From: Micromonospora cabrerizensis
GTDB lineage: Bacteria > Actinomycetota > Actinomycetes > Mycobacteriales > Micromonosporaceae
Length of the DNA stretch: 64,000 nt
Direction: 5' to 3'
NCBI RefSeq assembly: GCF_022230955.1
Contig: NZ_JAKKFI010000044.1
Coordinates: forward strand, 1 to 64,000
The position numbers and the translations under genes were made by a program. The notes below the pieces were generated by a model. It made no database searches and was not told where the DNA came from. It worked only from the letters and a program-made list of their open reading frames with translations. Position 1 is the first letter of the stretch. Each line of letters opens with the position of its first letter. Shown one piece after another: positions 43,301 to 50,386 of the stretch.

Positions 43301-43340
43301 CTGCGGTGCTGATCGGACGACGCCGGTCCCAAAACGACAT
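40332..43340 (-). CDS. large secreted lectin/Fn3/WxL-like surface protein
   Basis: A 1002-residue exported multidomain protein. Signal about 1-34 (ISTAALAVVMIAGVLAFAPQ). Residues about 35-260: L-type-lectin-like beta-sandwich (LFDQPFRNNTANGIGAVAVP, GADGLAFVLAAVDP, SLGYSAAFNG, GYLGIGLDVFGNF). About 335-460: DUF11-like strand (PDLNVSQTSAVGANPQPGDP). About 490-590: IPT/TIG-like. About 590-780: two Fn3 domains (GTPAAPTAVAGVTSATVSWV and GAPTITSATAGTNAATVTWT). About 785-865: Ig-like putative domain (GTGPFGWAVSAGSLPAGLAL). 864-1002: WxL-like module shared with the small protein at 38525. No LPxTG or membrane anchor, so wall binding must be through the module. ATG at 43340 follows GGGAGTGGGC. It is convergent with the DUF916-like gene. 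Confidence 0.85.
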   Translation of the reverse strand: MSFWDRRRPISTAALAVVMIAGVLAFAPQPARAAGSVLFDQPFRNNTANGIGAVAVPGVPGILASNAACLSAAGNSTTGPLFSCLTSTDPQGSGKLRLTPATITRQGGVVGAVSVPTSQGLHVTFNTYQYGGINPGADGLAFVLAAVDPANPRPPSTLGQPGGSLGYSAAFNGASAGLSNGYLGIGLDVFGNFSNSTYQGTGCTNPPYISTTNGRVPGQVVVRGPGRNGVGYCAINSTAASTSTPALPLRAATRAASVVPVEVVANTTASPFTTDTGITVPAGQYRVRFTPVGGSARTLAGELPVVAPSLYPSPTWLNASGYPRQLAFGWVASTGSVTDFHEVDNARAVSFNPVPDLNVSQTSAVGANPQPGDPVTYSITAGVDAGATETAPITVTQTVPAGVVPRGAYGSGWVCGAPSGQTISCTNSNGPFAGGTSLPPITVVASVTGTTVTPTLIQTTTVATSSSIDANPGFSTVTTPAVPATAPSGVTVTPAQSSVSGGIAVTVGGSNLTGATAITIGTAAEQQAGTSVLLLPCTSGPAAGCFTVNPNGTLAISSMPARSSPATVTVSVVTRGSAGSANYVYASTPGTPAAPTAVAGVTSATVSWVAPANNGSPITGYLITPIRDGVTQATLSFDASTTSRTLTGLTAGASYTFRVAAVNAFGTGAASPPSAAVVPYTLPGAPTITSATAGTNAATVTWTAPANGGSPITGYTVTPYLNGVAQTPQIFTGTATTQIVTGLTAGATYTFRVAATNAAGTGPQSAASGSVTVNAAPTLTFAPPPPGKAYDPYQYQFTVTGGTGPFGWAVSAGSLPAGLALDPATGLLSGTPTVSGTFPFTVRVTDSFNQSATRPVELVISPLGGLSITVPAISPLGAATAGTTGLSGQLGPVTVTDDRGPFSGNWVTVVSSTSFTTGAGSPGETIPNSSITYASGAALAITGVGTFVPQPGAVLDTPQTAAGWSGQTGGPNSVTWNPTLWVTLPTGVVAGDYTAVVTHSVI

Positions 43341-43462
43341 GCCCACTCCCAGCTTTCACTCCAGTACCGATCTGGACTATATCCCCCCAAAACACCCACA
43401 GTTTCCGTACGACGGAGATCGCCGGATGGCCCCGGCCGGCGGCCGACAGGCGCAGAAGCCAA

Positions 43463-43494
43463 CTGACCTCCTCGGCCGTGGCCGAGGAGGTCAG
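43463..43494 (-). terminator. 15-bp hairpin after DUF2188 gene
   Basis: CTGACCTCCTCGGCC and GGCCGAGGAGGTCAG form an exact palindrome with a minimal GT centre, 22 bp beyond the stop of the minus-strand gene. Confidence 0.75.
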
Positions 43495-43515
43495 TGGACG
43501 GAGTGCGAAGAGCCG

Positions 43516-43746
43516 TCAGCCCTCGATGTCCCGGGGGTCGCGGCTGCGGGGGTAGGTGTTCTTCTCCCCGATCGTGCCGTCCTGCTTCTTGATCACGTGT
43601 TCGACGCCACGGTCGGCCGCCATCTCACGGCCCTGGGCCTGCGCGTCGGCCTTCACGTCATGCGTGCTGCTGGCCCGCTCGTGACCCTCCGGCTTGTTCT
43701 TCCACTGCCCGTCCTCGTGGTACGTCTCGACGTCACCCTTGGCCAT
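43516..43746 (-). CDS. DUF2188 domain protein
   Basis: A 76-residue soluble protein matching DUF2188: MAKGDVETYHEDGQWKNKPE, then ASSTHDVKADAQAQGREMAA, ending GVEHVIKKQDGTIGEKNTYP. Small HN-x-DG-W-x-V-like N-strand, one helix, and the I-x-x-K/D-G-x-I-x-x-x-x-Y end are typical. The family's function is unknown; members are commonly small stress-associated or phage-like proteins. ATG 43746 follows AGGGAGGG. It is probably monocistronic with its own terminator. Confidence 0.85.
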   Translation of the reverse strand: MAKGDVETYHEDGQWKNKPEGHERASSTHDVKADAQAQGREMAADRGVEHVIKKQDGTIGEKNTYPRSRDPRDIEG

Positions 43747-43808
43747 GGCCGGCTCCCTCCCTGCGTCTGAACTGTCCCCCGAATCAGTGCCCCCCGGCGC
43801 ACCGGGGC

Positions 43809-43842
43809 AAACTGCCCGTCCTCAGGAGACGGCCGGGCAGTT
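43809..43842 (-). terminator. hairpin at end of M23 peptidase gene
   Basis: AACTGCCCG (43809-43817) and CGGGCAGTT (43834-43842) are exact arms around a 16-nt loop that contains the stop codon of the minus-strand gene. Confidence 0.5.
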
Positions 43843-44481
43843 GTTGCTCACCCGCCGGAGGATCTGTTCGCGTTCGTCGGTGGTGATGCCCGACGGGACC
43901 CCGTCGAAGTGGGTCTCCACCTTGTCCCAGCCGCGCCGCTGCTCGTAGTGCAGGTGGGGCGCCCCGGAGTTGCCGGTGCTGCCGAGCCGCCCGATCTGGT
44001 CCCCCTGTGCGACCTTCTGACCGACCGTCACCAGTGGCGGTTCGAGCATGTGCAGGTACTGCGTCTCCCACTTGCCCCCGTGGTCGATCTTCACCCAGTA
44101 GCCCCCACCGCGCCCCCGTGGGCCGTCCGGCTTGTCCGGGGTACGCCCACCCAGCGATCCGTTGACGCCCGCCACGGTGACCGTGCCGGCGTACGACGCC
44201 AGCACCGGCCGCCCCCACGTCTCGCCCTCGGTCGGGAAGAAGTCGACGTCGTAGTCGTCGTGCCCGGGGTAGGTGCTCAGTTGCCACGTCTCGCCGCAGG
44301 TCACCGGCATCTGGAAGAGCGGACGCGGCCCCGCCGGTCGCAGCATCGGCACCACGACCAGCGCGACGCCGAGGACGGCAGCCACGGCGACGAGCGCGAG
44401 GAGGACCCGGAGTGTGCGGCTTCGGGGGCGGCGGTGGGAGCGGGCTGTGGTGGGGCGGCCGGTCGTCACCGACCCGAGCAT
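43822..44481 (-). CDS. secreted/membrane-anchored M23-family peptidase
   Basis: A 219-residue protein with an Arg-rich N-terminus, one membrane helix (LLALVAVAAVLGVALVVVPM) and an extracellular LysM-less M23 domain. Visible family features: YDVDFFPTEGETWGRPVLAS (HxxxD region replaced by DYDVDF), GGYWVKIDHGGKWETQYLHM and GSTGNSGAPHLHYEQRRG, the last containing the H-x-H zinc/catalytic motif. The usual first zinc ligand block H-x-G-x-D reads GHDDYDVDF, so activity is plausible but not certain. It would cleave peptidoglycan cross-bridges or act as a scaffold. The ATG at 44481 has a weak ribosome site; GTG 44469 is possible. Confidence 0.8.
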   Translation of the reverse strand: MLGSVTTGRPTTARSHRRPRSRTLRVLLALVAVAAVLGVALVVVPMLRPAGPRPLFQMPVTCGETWQLSTYPGHDDYDVDFFPTEGETWGRPVLASYAGTVTVAGVNGSLGGRTPDKPDGPRGRGGGYWVKIDHGGKWETQYLHMLEPPLVTVGQKVAQGDQIGRLGSTGNSGAPHLHYEQRRGWDKVETHFDGVPSGITTDEREQILRRVSNNCPAVS

Positions 44482-44568
44482 GGCAGACGCCGGCAACGCC
44501 TCGACTCCGGGCCGCCCGCCCGCCGAGGGGAGACATTGCAGTCGCATCGTGAACGAGGTACGGTCGAA

Positions 44569-44588
44569 TGCAATGCAGTCGTATTGCA
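44569..44588 (+). promoter_or_regulatory. inverted repeat TGCAAT-N8-ATTGCA, candidate TetR operator
   Basis: A perfect 6-bp inverted repeat 15 bp upstream of the ATG at 44604. Another half, ATTGCAGTCG, occurs at 44535. The TetR-type regulator is the third gene of the following group, so this is its likely operator, also positioned in the gap shared with the divergent M23 gene. Confidence 0.6.
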
Positions 44589-44603
44589 ACGAGAGTGGGT
44601 CCG

Positions 44604-47006
44604 ATGCACGTGATCGCGTTGTCCGAGGCCACCAGCGAACTGCTCGACCTGGTCGGCGGCAAGGCCGCCGGGTTGGGTGAGCTGATCCGGCGCGGCGAGC
44701 GGGTCCCCGAGGGCTTCTGCGTCACCACCGAGGCCCACCGGGTCGGCGTCATCCCCACCGACGAGGTCGTCGCCGCGTACCAGCGGCTCGGGGCGGGCCC
44801 GGTGGCGGTGCGTTCCAGCGCCACCGCGGAGGACCTGCCCGACGCCAGCTTCGCCGGGCAGCAGGACACCGTCCTGAACGTCACGGGCACCACCGAGCTG
44901 ATCGCCGCCATCCAGACCTGCTGGGATTCGCTGCACAGCGACCGCGCGACCGCCTACCGCGACGCCCGCCAGATCGATCACCAGGCGGTGCGGATGGCCG
45001 TCGTCGTGCAACGCATGATCACGCCCACCGTGGCGGGGGTGCTGTTCACCGCGAACCCGCTGACCGGGCGTCGCGACGAGATGGCGGTCGACGCCGCCGC
45101 GGGCCTCGGCACGACAGTGGTGGACGGCGCGGCGGCCGTCGACCACTACGTCCTCGACGGCGTCGCACGGGACAACACGGGATGCCTGACGTCCGCCCAC
45201 CTGGCCGAACTGCGCGCCACGGGCGAGCGGTTGCAGGCCCACTTCGGCTCCCCCCAGGACGTGGAGTGGGCGATCGACGCCGACGACGTCCTGTGGCTCC
45301 TGCAGTCCCGGCCGATCACCAGCCTGTTCCCCCTCCCACCACGGACCGGCGAGCCACTCCCCCGGGTCTACCTGGAGTTCGGTCACGTCCAGGGCATGGT
45401 GCAACCGGTCACCCCGATGGGCATGTCCACCCTGCGGACGCAGATCACCGCGATGCTCGCCGCGCTCGGCGTACGGGTCGAGATCGTCGACATCGGCGGC
45501 CGGCTCTACGGCGACCTGACCGACCTGGCGCGGGACAGGTCGTCCCGCAAACGGCTGGTGAAGCTCCTGGCGGTCGACTTCGGGCCACGGGCCCAGGCGG
45601 TGATGCAGCACGTGCTGGCCGACCCCCGGTTCGCACCGACCAGTGATGGCACCAGGCGCGGCGGGGCACAGGGGGCCGCGTCGCTGCGGACGGCCGGCCG
45701 CGCGGTGGTGGGGATCGTGCGGGCTCTGACCCGACCGGAGGCAGCGCGGATCCGGATGTTCGAGGCGATCGAGCAGATGAAGGTGCGCTCGGCCGCACCC
45801 GCCGACCTGCGGACCGCCGCCGACCGACTGCGATTCGTGCAGGCGCAGGACCCCGACGACAGCGCGGACGCCATCATGTGGCCGATCGTCGCGGGGATGC
45901 TCGCCGCCGCGCTGCCGACCGCGCTGCTCAAGGGAGTCGCCGGCCCAGACGAGATCCACAGCGTGCTGGGCGGTATGCCGCACAACGTCACCATCGAGAT
46001 GGACCTGGCCCTGTGGCGGCTCGCCCAGGGCGCGGGCGACCACCATCAGCTCCTCCTCGACACCCCGCCCGCCGAGCTGGCCGCACGGCATCTGCGCGGG
46101 ACGCTGCCCGACATCGGCATGACCACCTTCCTCGACGTCTACGGTCACCGGGGCGTCGCCGAGGTCGACCTCGGCGTGCCCCGCTGGGTGGAGGACCCCA
46201 CGCCGGTGTTCGCCGCCGTCGCCAACTACCTACGGGTCACCGATCCGCGGCAGGGCCCCGACCAGCGCTTCCAGCGGGCCGCGGCCGCAGCGGAGGCGTC
46301 GTTGGCGGAGCTGGTCACCCGAGCACGCCGCCGGCGGCCGGTGCGGGGCCGCCTCGCCGGCTTCCTGCTGCGCCGGGCGCGGTCGTTGGCCGGCCTGCGC
46401 GAGGCCGGCAAGTTCGCCGGGCTGTACCCGCTGCGCGAGACGCGCCGCCAACTGCTGCTCATCGGCGCCGACCTGCACGGCTGCGGGTTGCTGGACCAGC
46501 CCGACGACATCATGTTCCTGACCCTCGACGAGGTGCACGCCGCCGTACACCAGGGTGTCGACCCACGCGGGACGGTCACCTCCCGGCGGGCCGTGCACCG
46601 CCGGGAGCTGCGTCGCCGGACGGTGCCGGTGGCGCTACTCTCCGACGGCACGGACGTCGAGAGCGTCCTGCCGGCGGTGCCCGCCCGCGACGGGACGCTC
46701 GCCGGCGTGGGCGCGTCGGCGGGTCGGGTGACCGGCCCGGCCCGGGTCGTCCACGACCCGGGCACCGCCCACATCGAGCCCGGCGACGTCCTGGTGGCCG
46801 CGACCACGGACCCCGGCTGGACCCCGCTCTTCCTCACCGCCGCGGCGCTGGTCACCGAGACCGGCGCGATCATGGCGCACGGCCCGACGGTGGCCCGCGA
46901 GTACGGCATTCCCGCCGTCATCTGCGTGCCCGGCGCCACCCGGGCGATCTCCACCGGCCAGCTCGTCACCGTGGACGGTGGCGCCGGGACCGTCACGGTC
47001 CACTGA
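44604..47006 (+). CDS. PEP-synthase/rifampicin-phosphotransferase-like enzyme
   Basis: An 800-residue cytoplasmic phosphotransferase. The N-terminal ATP-grasp-like PEP/pyruvate-binding domain starts GGKAAGLGELIRRGERVPEG with VRSSATAEDLPDASFAGQQD (nucleotide-binding) and LQSRPITSL. The middle (about 245-690) is a helical domain opening LEFGHVQGMVQPVTPMGMST, as in rifampicin phosphotransferases. The C-terminal swivel domain has TETGAIMAHGPTVAREYGIP with the likely phospho-His about 759. The reaction would be ATP-driven phosphorylation through His of an acceptor, which may be rifamycin-like or unknown. No rifamycin-associated element was seen upstream, so the drug role is uncertain. ATG 44604; a TetR-type operator precedes it. 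Confidence 0.8.
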   Translation: MHVIALSEATSELLDLVGGKAAGLGELIRRGERVPEGFCVTTEAHRVGVIPTDEVVAAYQRLGAGPVAVRSSATAEDLPDASFAGQQDTVLNVTGTTELIAAIQTCWDSLHSDRATAYRDARQIDHQAVRMAVVVQRMITPTVAGVLFTANPLTGRRDEMAVDAAAGLGTTVVDGAAAVDHYVLDGVARDNTGCLTSAHLAELRATGERLQAHFGSPQDVEWAIDADDVLWLLQSRPITSLFPLPPRTGEPLPRVYLEFGHVQGMVQPVTPMGMSTLRTQITAMLAALGVRVEIVDIGGRLYGDLTDLARDRSSRKRLVKLLAVDFGPRAQAVMQHVLADPRFAPTSDGTRRGGAQGAASLRTAGRAVVGIVRALTRPEAARIRMFEAIEQMKVRSAAPADLRTAADRLRFVQAQDPDDSADAIMWPIVAGMLAAALPTALLKGVAGPDEIHSVLGGMPHNVTIEMDLALWRLAQGAGDHHQLLLDTPPAELAARHLRGTLPDIGMTTFLDVYGHRGVAEVDLGVPRWVEDPTPVFAAVANYLRVTDPRQGPDQRFQRAAAAAEASLAELVTRARRRRPVRGRLAGFLLRRARSLAGLREAGKFAGLYPLRETRRQLLLIGADLHGCGLLDQPDDIMFLTLDEVHAAVHQGVDPRGTVTSRRAVHRRELRRRTVPVALLSDGTDVESVLPAVPARDGTLAGVGASAGRVTGPARVVHDPGTAHIEPGDVLVAATTDPGWTPLFLTAAALVTETGAIMAHGPTVAREYGIPAVICVPGATRAISTGQLVTVDGGAGTVTVH

Positions 47007-47034
47007 CCGTCGCCCCCCACCGAGAAGGACGACC

Positions 47035-47700
47035 ATGACCGACACGAAGGCACCAACCAGGGCGCGGGTGGGCCCACTGCTGCGCCGGGCGGCCGAGGCC
47101 GAGGCCGCGACCTGGCGCAGCCTGTACGTGTGGGCCCGACGCCGCCCGCTGCCGCTGGGGCCCGGTGACGAGCCGTTCGGCTACCTCGGCGTGGTCAAGC
47201 CGATCCTGGGCATCTTCATCGGCCTGTCGGTCGTGGAGATCCCCATCTTCGATGTCGTCGTCACCCACGTGGTGCCGTGGCGGCCCGCCCGCTGGATCGT
47301 GCTCGGCCTCGGCATCTGGGGTCTGCTCTGGATGATCGGGCTGTATGCCAGCATGACGATCCATCCGCACGTCGTGGGTGACCGGGGTCTGCGGGTGCGG
47401 CTCAGCTGGGGCATCGACGTCTTCATCCCGTGGACCGACATCGAGGCGCTGCGCAAGCGTTACCGCTCGCTGCCGTCGAGCAGATCGGTGCAGGTCGAGC
47501 AGGAAGGTGACCGTCGGGTGGTGTCCGTCTCCGTGGGCAGCCAGACGAGCATCGACGTCCTGCTGCGTCGGCCGCTGACCGTCGACCTGGCGAAGACCGG
47601 GTCCACCCCGATCCACGAGCTGCGCCTGTACGCCGACGACCCGGACGACCTGTTGCGCAGTGCGCGGGGCGCCCCCGCGAGCACCACCGTCAGCCGGTAA
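47035..47700 (+). CDS. two-helix membrane protein, PH-like
   Basis: A 221-residue membrane protein. Two hydrophobic segments, about 52-75 (VVKPILGIFIGLSVVEIPIF) and 85-105 (WIVLGLGIWGLLWMIGLYAS), precede a cytoplasmic beta-rich domain resembling a bacterial PH-like fold (GLRVRLSWGIDVFIPWTDIE, VSVSVGSQTSIDVLLRRPLT). The ATG at 47035 follows GAGAAGGACGACC, 28 bp after the phosphotransferase gene, so the two are co-transcribed. No function known; linkage suggests a role with the enzyme, for example in uptake or sensing of its substrate. Confidence 0.75.
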   Translation: MTDTKAPTRARVGPLLRRAAEAEAATWRSLYVWARRRPLPLGPGDEPFGYLGVVKPILGIFIGLSVVEIPIFDVVVTHVVPWRPARWIVLGLGIWGLLWMIGLYASMTIHPHVVGDRGLRVRLSWGIDVFIPWTDIEALRKRYRSLPSSRSVQVEQEGDRRVVSVSVGSQTSIDVLLRRPLTVDLAKTGSTPIHELRLYADDPDDLLRSARGAPASTTVSR

Positions 47701-47752
47701 CCGCCGTCGCTGGCGGGGTGTCCGGGTCACCCACTGTGAAACGATCGAGGCC

Positions 47753-48319
47753 ATGCCCAAGAAGGTCGATCACCAGGAGCGACGCACCCTCATCGCGGAC
47801 GCGCTGATGCGGGTCGCCGCGGATCAGGGCCTGGAGGCCGTCAGCCTGCGTCACGTGGCCGCCGAGGCGGGTGTCTCCGCCGGGATGGTCCAGCACTACT
47901 TCCGGACCAAGGACGAGATGATGGCGTTCGCGTTGAGCGTGGTGCGTGAACGCAGCCAGCTTCGGGTCACCGAGGCGGTGGCACGACTGGGCGAGACGCC
48001 GTCGCCTCGGCTGCTGCTGCGCACGATGCTCGCCGCGCTGCTGCCGCTCGACGACCGGACCCGTGACGACGGGCGGGTGGCACTCGCGTTCCTCGCCTAC
48101 ACGGCGGTGCGACCGTCGGCCGCGCCCAGCCTGCACGAGGACACCGCCCAGTTCACCGGGTTCATCGCCAGCGTCCTGCCCGACCGCCACGGCGCCGCCG
48201 CCGCGGCCGGCCTGCTGGCGCTGATGGAGGGGCTCGGTGTCTACCTGCTGGGCGGGCAGTACACCGCCGAGCAGGCGCTGGGCGCGCTGGACGCCCACCT
48301 CGACCTGCTCTTCGACTGA
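47753..48319 (+). CDS. TetR-family regulator
   Basis: A 188-residue TetR repressor. The HTH is ALMRVAADQGLEAVSLRHVA AEAGVSAGMVQHYFRTK in two parts, a classical TetR recognition region (GVSAGMVQHYF). The C-terminal ligand domain is helical (LLLRTMLAALLPLDDRTRDD, GLLALMEGLGVYLLGGQ). It starts 52 bp after the membrane-protein gene and likely represses the whole group through TGCAAT-N8-ATTGCA at 44569. Ligand unknown. The ATG at 47753 has a modest ribosome site (GATCGAGGCC). Confidence 0.88.
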   Translation: MPKKVDHQERRTLIADALMRVAADQGLEAVSLRHVAAEAGVSAGMVQHYFRTKDEMMAFALSVVRERSQLRVTEAVARLGETPSPRLLLRTMLAALLPLDDRTRDDGRVALAFLAYTAVRPSAAPSLHEDTAQFTGFIASVLPDRHGAAAAAGLLALMEGLGVYLLGGQYTAEQALGALDAHLDLLFD

Positions 48320-48378
48320 TCCCGTCGTAGCTGGCCGTTGGCCCCCGGACACGGGGCGGCACCGACCAGGATGGGCGG

Positions 48379-49563
48379 ATGAGCCGCTTCCCTCGGTCCC
48401 GGCCGGTGCTGGTCGAGGAGGCGCACCGGGCCACGACCTTCGAGATCTTCTTCGACCTGGTCCTGGTGTTCGCGCTGACGCGGCTCATCGGATTCATGGC
48501 GGACTCCCTGGGGCCACTCACCCTGTACCAGGGGCTGCTGCTCCTGCTCTGGTTCTGGTACGCGTGGAGCTGCTACGCGTGGCTGAGCAATCAGGTCCGC
48601 GCGGACACCGGCCTCGTGCTCGCCGGGATGACCGCGGCGATGGCCGCCATCTTCGTGGCCGCGCTGGTGATCCCGGGGGCTTGGCAGCGCGACGAGGGCG
48701 CCCTGAGCCCACCACTCACCCTGGCCGTCGCCTACATCCTCGTCCGAGGGCTGCATCTCGCCCTGATGCTCCACGCCTCGTCGGGCAACCCGCGGTACCG
48801 CCTGCAGACCCTGCGCTTCGCGGTGTCCACCACACTCGCCTGGGCCCCGCTGCTCGTGGGAGCCGTCCTCGGCGGAACGGCGCAGACGGTGCTGTGGACC
48901 GTGGCGTTCCTCGTCGACTACGGCGGCGGCCGGATCACCACCGCCGCCAGCTTCGGCGAGGTCCGCAGCGGCGCCCACTTCGCCGAACGTCACGGCCTGG
49001 TGCTGATCATCGTGCTCGGTGAGTCCCTGCTGTCGGCCGGGGCCGGTGCGGGCCTGACCCCGTTCGGCTGGCAGGTTCTGCTGGCCGCGGTGTTCGGCTT
49101 CGCCGCGACCGTGTGCCTGTGGTGGCTCTACTTCGTGGGCGTCGCCCCGGCAGCCGCCAAGGCGCTGACCTCGGCCTCGCCGCAATCCCGTCGTCGCCAA
49201 CAGTTGGCGTCGGACGCGTACACGCTGGCGCATCTGCCAATGGTCGCCGGCGTCGTCTACGTCGCCCTCGGCATCCACCTGATCCTCGCGAGCCTGACGG
49301 ATCAGCCCCCGCGTGCGGCCGGAGAGCCGATGGGGTGGTCGGCGGCGACCGTGCTCTACGGCGGGGCCGCGCTCTACCTCATCGGCCGCCTGCTGTTCCT
49401 CCGGCTGAGCGTACGCGGCTCGCCGGGTCAGCTCGTCGCGATCGGCGTCGTCCTCCTGCTGCTACCCGTGGCCCGGGTCCTGCCCGGGCTGACCGCTCTC
49501 GGGCTACTCGCCGCCTTCCTCACCGCCCTGGTCCTGCACGAGCGGCTGAAGCGGGTCGACTGA
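48379..49563 (+). CDS. low temperature requirement protein A family (LtrA)
   Basis: A 394-residue integral membrane protein with about ten hydrophobic segments. The N-terminus RATTFEIFFDLVLVFALTRL and the WFWYAWSCYAWLSNQV segment, followed by the mid-protein FAERHGLVLIIVLGESLLSA block, are signatures of bacterial LtrA. The family is named from a Listeria cold-growth gene; molecular function is not established. It is preceded by the TetR gene (59-bp gap) and followed by an unrelated ABC system. Confidence 0.9.
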   Translation: MSRFPRSRPVLVEEAHRATTFEIFFDLVLVFALTRLIGFMADSLGPLTLYQGLLLLLWFWYAWSCYAWLSNQVRADTGLVLAGMTAAMAAIFVAALVIPGAWQRDEGALSPPLTLAVAYILVRGLHLALMLHASSGNPRYRLQTLRFAVSTTLAWAPLLVGAVLGGTAQTVLWTVAFLVDYGGGRITTAASFGEVRSGAHFAERHGLVLIIVLGESLLSAGAGAGLTPFGWQVLLAAVFGFAATVCLWWLYFVGVAPAAAKALTSASPQSRRRQQLASDAYTLAHLPMVAGVVYVALGIHLILASLTDQPPRAAGEPMGWSAATVLYGGAALYLIGRLLFLRLSVRGSPGQLVAIGVVLLLLPVARVLPGLTALGLLAAFLTALVLHERLKRVD

Positions 49564-49658
49564 CCCCTGGTGGCAGGGCCGCAGATCGACGGGGATTGTG
49601 CACGTTCCGCTGGCCGTGGCAGTCTGCGGATCGTCGGAGCCGGAGGGGGCGGTGGCAC

Positions 49659-50306
49659 ATGGTGAGCATGCACGGGGTGTCGGTCGGCTACGGCGACGCG
49701 CCCGCCGTCCTCCGGGACGTGTCGGTGACGGTCCGTCCGGGTCGGGTGCTGGCGTTGACCGGTTCGTCGGGTGCCGGCAAGACCACCCTGCTCCACGCGA
49801 TGGCCGGGCTGCTGCGCCCACGAGACGGCACGGTGACGATCGACGGGCAGGCGCTACGCGGCCGAGACCACGCGGTCGAGCACCGGATCGTCCTCATCCC
49901 GCAGGACAACGGTCTGGCCCCCATCCTGACCGCGACCGAGAACGTGCAGGTGGCACTGGTCGCCGGGGGCGTGACAGCGACGGAGGCCCGCCAGCAGACC
50001 GCCGCGATGTTGGATCGGCTGGGTCTGTCCGGCCAGGCCGACCAGTTGGTCGAGGAGCTGTCCGGCGGCCAGCAGCAGCGTACGGCCATCGCTCGCGGCC
50101 TGGCGCTGCGCGGCGGCGTGCTGCTGGCCGACGAGGTGACCAGCGAACTGGACGCGGGCAATCGGCAGCGGGTTCTGGATCTGCTGCACGACGAGGCCAG
50201 CCGGGGCGTGGCCGTCGTCTTCGCCACCCACGACCCCGAGGTGGCCGCCGCCTGCGAGGCGGAGCTGCACCTCGTCGAGGGACGGGCGGAGACCGTCCGC
50301 GGTTGA
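49659..50306 (+). CDS. ABC transporter ATPase (MacB/LolD type)
   Basis: A 215-residue ATPase. Walker A GSSGAGKTT, Q-loop VLIPQDNGLAPILTATENV, signature LSGGQQQRTAIA, Walker B GVLLADEVTSELD and H-loop ATHDPEVAAACEA are intact. Size and sequence fit the MacB/LolD/FtsE class that drives FtsX-like permeases by mechanotransmission. The ATG at 49659 follows GGAGGGGG. It belongs with the permease 80 bp downstream; a second ATPase at 53428 lies beyond the permease. Confidence 0.9.
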   Translation: MVSMHGVSVGYGDAPAVLRDVSVTVRPGRVLALTGSSGAGKTTLLHAMAGLLRPRDGTVTIDGQALRGRDHAVEHRIVLIPQDNGLAPILTATENVQVALVAGGVTATEARQQTAAMLDRLGLSGQADQLVEELSGGQQQRTAIARGLALRGGVLLADEVTSELDAGNRQRVLDLLHDEASRGVAVVFATHDPEVAAACEAELHLVEGRAETVRG

Positions 50307-50386
50307 GGGACATGCCGTAACCGGCAGGTCTCAGTCCGCCCGCAGGGGACAGTGGGCGCAAGGGCCCGTCGATACCATCACCGTCA

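Noticed and set aside
44482..44603. Rifamycin-associated element before the phosphotransferase-like gene
   Set aside because: The expected GC-rich inverted repeat is absent; the palindrome present is TGCAAT-N8-ATTGCA.
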